Shown one piece after another: positions 60,450-64,000 of a DNA stretch of 64,000 bases (within the stretch, counting starts at the first letter, position 1; every line of letters starts with the position of its first letter). Where the stretch lies: the NCBI GenBank assembly GCA_031459855.1, contig JAVKHP010000001.1, positions 2,377,906 through 2,441,905 of the forward strand. Reading direction: 5' to 3'. The notes beneath the pieces were generated by a model, which saw only the letters and a program-made list of their open reading frames with translations, made no database searches and had not been told where the DNA came from. The DNA is from Armatimonadota bacterium. Lineage in GTDB: Bacteria; Sysuimicrobiota; Sysuimicrobiia; Sysuimicrobiales; Humicultoraceae. A program made the translations under genes and the position numbers.

Positions 60450-63002
60450 ATGCGCCCGCGCGCGTTCCTGCCCCCACTGGTCTGGGTGGCCGCGGCGATC
60501 GCGGCCGGCATCGCCGCACACGCCCGGTGGCCCACGCCGCCGGCGGTGGGCGCCGTCGCGCTCGCGGTGCTGCTCGTCGCATGGGCGGCGGTGGTGCGCT
60601 GGGGTCGACCCACGCACGCGACGGCGCTGGCGCTGGGTGCGTGCGGAGCCCTCGGGGTGGTCCACGCTGCTGCGGCCGACGCGCGGCAGCCGCGGTGGCC
60701 GGTGGTGGCCGACGGGCGGGCCGTCGAGATCCGCGGGACCCTTCGCGCCGGTCCCGAGCCGGGCCCGCATGGCTGGTGGGCCACGGTGCGCGTGGAGGCG
60801 GTCCGCGTGGGCCATCCGGTGACGCGGGGTCGCCGCAGCGAGCGCGCGGCGCACCACCCGTCGGGCCCGGCGCAGGTGGCTTTTGGCCTGGTGCGGATCA
60901 CGGGGCGCGGGTTGCCGCCAGCCGCGCGATCCGGCGACGAGGTGGCGGTGCGCGGCCGGTTCCGCCTCGGCCGGCCCGCCGGCAACCCCGGGGAGCGCGC
61001 CGAGCGCGACGCGCTGCGCCGGCGCGGGCTGGCGGGCGTCGTGGTGCTCGACCGTGACCGCGGGCTCGTGGTGACGCGTCGGACCGGGTGGACGCCGCGG
61101 GCCGCCATCGGCGCAGCCCGACGGCAGATCGTCGAGGTCGTTCGGCGCACGCAGCCCGACCCGCACGCGGCGCTGTTGCTCAGCCTCCTGCTGGGCATCG
61201 ACGCGTTCCTGGCACCCGACCTCTACCAGCGGTTCACACAGGCCGGGCTGGTCCACCTCATGGTGGTGTCCGGCGCACAGGTCGCGATCGTGGCCGGTGT
61301 GCTCGCGGCGACCGCGAGCGCGCTACGGCTGCCCCGGTGGGCGCGGGCGGGGCTCGTCGGTGCAGGGATCGGCGTGTTCGCGGCGCTGGTGGGCTGGGCG
61401 CCATCGGTGGGCCGGGCCGTGCTCATGACCGCGCTGGCCCTGGTGGCCTCGGCCACCGGACGCCAGCGCGATCCCGCCGTGGCGCTCGCAGCGGCTGCTC
61501 TCGGCCTGATGGCGGCCAATCCCGCCGTGCTGTTCGACGTGGGCTTCCAGCTGTCGTTTGCGGCGACGTGGGGACTGCTCTACCTGGCGCCGACGCTGGC
61601 GGCCGCGATCGGGGCATCGCCCTCGCGGGCGGCTCCCAGTCCGGGGCCGCCCGCCGGCAGGCGCGTGCCCCGAAGGGCATCGCGTGCGGGCCACGTCGTG
61701 CGGCGGGTCCTTGCCATGGGAGCGACTGGCCTGGCCGCCACTTTGGGCGCGCAGCTCGCGGTGGCGCCGCTGCTGGCCCTGCACTTCCAGAGCCTGCCCG
61801 TGGCGGGGCTGCTCGCCAACGCCCTGGCTCTGCCCATCGTGGCCGTGCTGGTCCCGGTGGGCTTTGCGCTGCTTGGGGCCGCGCTGGTGCTGCCCGCGCT
61901 CGGCGGGGCGCTGCTCGGCGTCCTGCGCCCGGCCACGGCCGCGCTGGTGTGGATCGCCGAGCGCACCAGCGCGCTGCCCTGGGCCGTGGTGACCACGCCG
62001 CCGGTCCCGCCGCCTGCGGCCGCCGCGGCCTACTGTGCGCTGGGCGCGATGGTCGCGGTCGCCCGTGGGACGTGGCACCCCCCACGGGCCGCTCGCACGG
62101 CGGGCGTGGCGGCGGCCCTCGCCGCGACGGCGCTCTGGCTTGCGGTCGCCACGCGGCCACCCGCGGTGCTCGTGGTGACTGTGCTCGACGTCGGGCAGGG
62201 CGACGCCATCCTGATCCAGAGTCCCTCGGGCCGCGTCGCGCTCGTGGATGCCGGCGGTGAGCTGCACGCCGCGGCCACCGGCCGGGACGTGGGGCGACAG
62301 CGCGTCGTGCCCGCGCTGCGCCGCGCGGGCGTGCGACGCGTCGACGTGGCAGCCCTGTCGCATCCCCATGAGGACCACGCGGGAGGACTGCCCGCGATCG
62401 TGGAGAACTTCCCGGTCGGAGTCGTGCTGGATCCTGGTGTCCCGCATCCGTCGCCCGCCTACCTCCGCCTGTTGGGCGCCATCCACGGCGGGCGGATTCC
62501 CCACCGGATCGCGCGGGCGGGCATGGAGGTCGACCTCGGGGCCGGCGTCCGCCTCGCGGTGCTCTACCCGCCGGAGGTCCCACCGCCGGTCGACGACGAT
62601 CCGGTGCACGCGCGCGGCCTGGTGGCACGCCTGCGCTACGGGGCGTTCGCCGCGTTGCTCACCGGCGACGTCGAAGACGGCGTGGAGGACTACCTGCGCA
62701 GCCGGGGCGCGGTGCTGGAGAGCGTCGTTCTCAAGGTGGGACACCACGGGAGCCGGACGTCCACCAGCCCGGCGTTCGTCGCTGCGGTCCGCCCGAAGAT
62801 CGCGGTCATCTCCGTGGGCGCCGACAACGCCCACGGCCATCCCCATCCCGCGGTGCTCGACGTGCTGCAGCGCGCGGGCGTGCGGGTCTACCGCACCGAC
62901 CGGCATGGCGCCGTGCGTCTCGAGAGCGACGGGCTGGTCGTCCGCGTCCGCCCGTTCCGCGACGAGCCGCGCGCGGGAGCAGACGTGGGGCAGGGCCCCT
63001 GA
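60450..63002 (+). CDS. comEC: ComEC/Rec2 DNA-uptake channel protein
   Basis: 850-aa inner-membrane protein that forms the channel for single-stranded DNA in competence. N-terminal helices and OB-like extracytoplasmic domain to about 230, then competence core with LLSLLLGIDAFLAPDLYQRF and GLVHLMVVSGAQVAIVAG and helices to about 560, then a metallo-beta-lactamase-like domain: TVLDVGQGDAILIQ near 575, SHPHEDHAGGLP near 635 and VGHHGSRTSTSPAF near 765. Starts at the ATG 69 bases after thrS. Followed directly by holA, a common neighbour of comEC in many bacteria. Confidence 0.94.
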   Translation: MRPRAFLPPLVWVAAAIAAGIAAHARWPTPPAVGAVALAVLLVAWAAVVRWGRPTHATALALGACGALGVVHAAAADARQPRWPVVADGRAVEIRGTLRAGPEPGPHGWWATVRVEAVRVGHPVTRGRRSERAAHHPSGPAQVAFGLVRITGRGLPPAARSGDEVAVRGRFRLGRPAGNPGERAERDALRRRGLAGVVVLDRDRGLVVTRRTGWTPRAAIGAARRQIVEVVRRTQPDPHAALLLSLLLGIDAFLAPDLYQRFTQAGLVHLMVVSGAQVAIVAGVLAATASALRLPRWARAGLVGAGIGVFAALVGWAPSVGRAVLMTALALVASATGRQRDPAVALAAAALGLMAANPAVLFDVGFQLSFAATWGLLYLAPTLAAAIGASPSRAAPSPGPPAGRRVPRRASRAGHVVRRVLAMGATGLAATLGAQLAVAPLLALHFQSLPVAGLLANALALPIVAVLVPVGFALLGAALVLPALGGALLGVLRPATAALVWIAERTSALPWAVVTTPPVPPPAAAAAYCALGAMVAVARGTWHPPRAARTAGVAAALAATALWLAVATRPPAVLVVTVLDVGQGDAILIQSPSGRVALVDAGGELHAAATGRDVGRQRVVPALRRAGVRRVDVAALSHPHEDHAGGLPAIVENFPVGVVLDPGVPHPSPAYLRLLGAIHGGRIPHRIARAGMEVDLGAGVRLAVLYPPEVPPPVDDDPVHARGLVARLRYGAFAALLTGDVEDGVEDYLRSRGAVLESVVLKVGHHGSRTSTSPAFVAAVRPKIAVISVGADNAHGHPHPAVLDVLQRAGVRVYRTDRHGAVRLESDGLVVRVRPFRDEPRAGADVGQGP

Positions 63003-63026
63003 GCGGGAGCGCGCGGGTGCGCAGTC

Positions 63027-64000
63027 GTGCCTGAGCGGCCGGTCCTCATCATCGGCGAGGAGGAGTTCCTCGCGGAAGAGGCGCTGGCGCGGGTGGTGGA
63101 CCGGTTCCTGCCCGCAGCGGAACGCGCGCTGAACCTCGACGTCCTGGATGCGTCCACGCCGGTCAGCGAGCTGCTGGTGCGCCTGCAGACCGCGCCGTTC
63201 TTCGGGCCGCGCCGGGTGGTGGTGGTCCGGCGGCTGGAGGCGATGCGCGACACCGAGCAGGAGCAGCTCGCCGCTTACCTCGACGGGGATGACGAGCCGC
63301 CGACCGTGGCGGTCTTCATGGCGCGCGAGCTCGACCGCCGGCGCCGGCTGTTCCAGGCGCTGAAGCGCCGCGCCGAGATCATCGAGTGTCGGCCGCTCCC
63401 TCCCCGCGAGCTGCCCCGGTGGGTCGCAGATCGGTTTCGCGCCGTCGGCAAGCGCGTCGCGCCCGGTGCGGCCGAGCAGCTGGTCGCGCTGGCGGGCGGC
63501 GGTCTCCGCGACCTCGCCCACGAGGTGGACAAGGTCGCGTCCTACGTGGGCGACCGTCCGGTCGTCACCCCTGCGGACGTGGCGGCGATCGCCAGCCGGT
63601 TGGGCGAGGCGTCGATCTTCACCCTGGTCGACGCCGTCGGCAGCGGGCGGATGGCCGCGGCGCTGCGGGCGCTGCACGACAACCTGGCCACCCACGAGCC
63701 GCTGCAGGTCCTCTTCATGATCGCCCGGCAGTTCCGGCTGATCCTCCGCGCGCACCGCCTGGCCGGGCGCACGAGCCCCCAGGCCACTGCCGACCGGCTC
63801 GGGGTGCCGCCGTTCGTCGCGCGCAAGGTCACAGAGCAGGCGCGGCGGTTTCGCGCGGGGCAGTTCCCGGGCATCTTCGCCATGCTGGAGGACGCCGACC
63901 GCGCCATCAAGAGCGGCAGCCCGGCCCGGCTGGTGCTGGAGACCCTGATCGTGCGCCTGTGTGACGGCGAACGGCGGGGCGCGGGGGGACGGCGGGGCGC
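63027..64000 (+). CDS. holA: DNA polymerase III delta subunit, cut off by the window edge
   Basis: The clamp-loader delta subunit, incomplete at the right edge (324 codons present). Read directly: PERPVLIIGEEEFLAEEALA at the start, DVLDASTPVSELLVRLQTAP, FFGPRRVVVVRRLEAM, ELPRWVADRFRAVGKRV, AGGGLRDLAHEVDKVASY, FTLVDAVGSGRMAAALRAL, VLFMIARQFRLILRAHRLAG, IKSGSPARLVLETLIVRL. This is the HolA order of an N-terminal AAA-like part and the C-terminal collar. The last codons before the edge are Arg/Gly-rich. GTG start 24 bases after comEC; no clear SD. Confidence 0.9.
   Translation, partial: MPERPVLIIGEEEFLAEEALARVVDRFLPAAERALNLDVLDASTPVSELLVRLQTAPFFGPRRVVVVRRLEAMRDTEQEQLAAYLDGDDEPPTVAVFMARELDRRRRLFQALKRRAEIIECRPLPPRELPRWVADRFRAVGKRVAPGAAEQLVALAGGGLRDLAHEVDKVASYVGDRPVVTPADVAAIASRLGEASIFTLVDAVGSGRMAAALRALHDNLATHEPLQVLFMIARQFRLILRAHRLAGRTSPQATADRLGVPPFVARKVTEQARRFRAGQFPGIFAMLEDADRAIKSGSPARLVLETLIVRLCDGERRGAGGRRG

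Noticed and set aside
58275-61256. A minus-strand open frame opposite thrS and comEC
   Set aside because: Pure antisense shadow; thrS and comEC are certain.

Overview
The window is about 72% G+C throughout and packed with genes on both strands. Gram-positive-style control elements occur: a tRNA-sensing T-box in front of thrS, and a PyrR-type RNA hairpin with a leader peptide in front of an amidohydrolase gene. Several genes lack a Shine-Dalgarno and have a TATAAT-like box only 6-10 bases before the start codon, which suggests leaderless transcripts. Lipobox proteins, a prepilin, ComF and ComEC are also present. The mixture points to a high-GC, non-proteobacterial lineage of the Chloroflexota/Sysuimicrobiota/Armatimonadota/Thermus kind; I cannot fix the taxon. 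I see no transposase, integrase, CRISPR array, rRNA or replication origin, so this reads as ordinary chromosome with a few accessory cassettes.

Region by region. 0.1-9.5 kb: adenosylhomocysteinase, ComF, then a CPBP protease / small exported protein / DUF5819 / HTTM-DCC cassette that resembles the Bacillus SDP peptide-toxin maturation set, followed by carbamate kinase, an aspartate-type aminotransferase and an orphan ABC ATPase. 9.5-19.8 kb: a small membrane protein, an isopropylmalate-dehydrogenase-like enzyme, then a minus-strand catabolic run (class-III aminotransferase, frameshifted MlrC peptidase, IclR regulator, M14-type deacylase, PyrR-controlled amidohydrolase, XRE regulator), plus a prepilin and an EamA transporter. 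19.8-30.3 kb: a signalling island with two paralogous cyclase/AAA/TPR regulators, a DUF3307 protein, two cyclic-nucleotide-binding proteins and a flavin monooxygenase. 30.3-38.6 kb: a lipoprotein, a B3/B4 protein, alcohol dehydrogenase, two thioredoxin-fold proteins, exported proteins, and rlmD flanked by two nitroreductases. 38.8-46.7 kb: a 2-hydroxyacid dehydrogenase coupled to an amino-acid ABC binding protein and permease, a luciferase-like oxidoreductase, and a complete iron-type ABC operon. 46.9-53.5 kb: tRNA-Val(GAC), an adenylate-forming ligase, a decayed nucleotidyltransferase, MarC, an MFS exporter and a CopB-type copper ATPase. 53.5-64 kb: a hybrid histidine kinase, an NHL-repeat lipoprotein, AroM, T-box/thrS, comEC and a truncated-by-window holA.

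Three things stand out. First, the 44-base CNGNGA-loop hairpin, the 39-codon leader ORF and the overlapping terminator before the amidohydrolase form what looks like a complete UMP/PyrR attenuator. Second, the 2.3-5.8 kb cassette is a candidate SDP-like peptide system. Third, degenerate short direct repeats recur exactly at or beside gene ends (3.0, 9.3, 11.7, 23.5, 29.6 and 48.6 kb); in two cases the 3' end of the gene itself is duplicated just past the stop.
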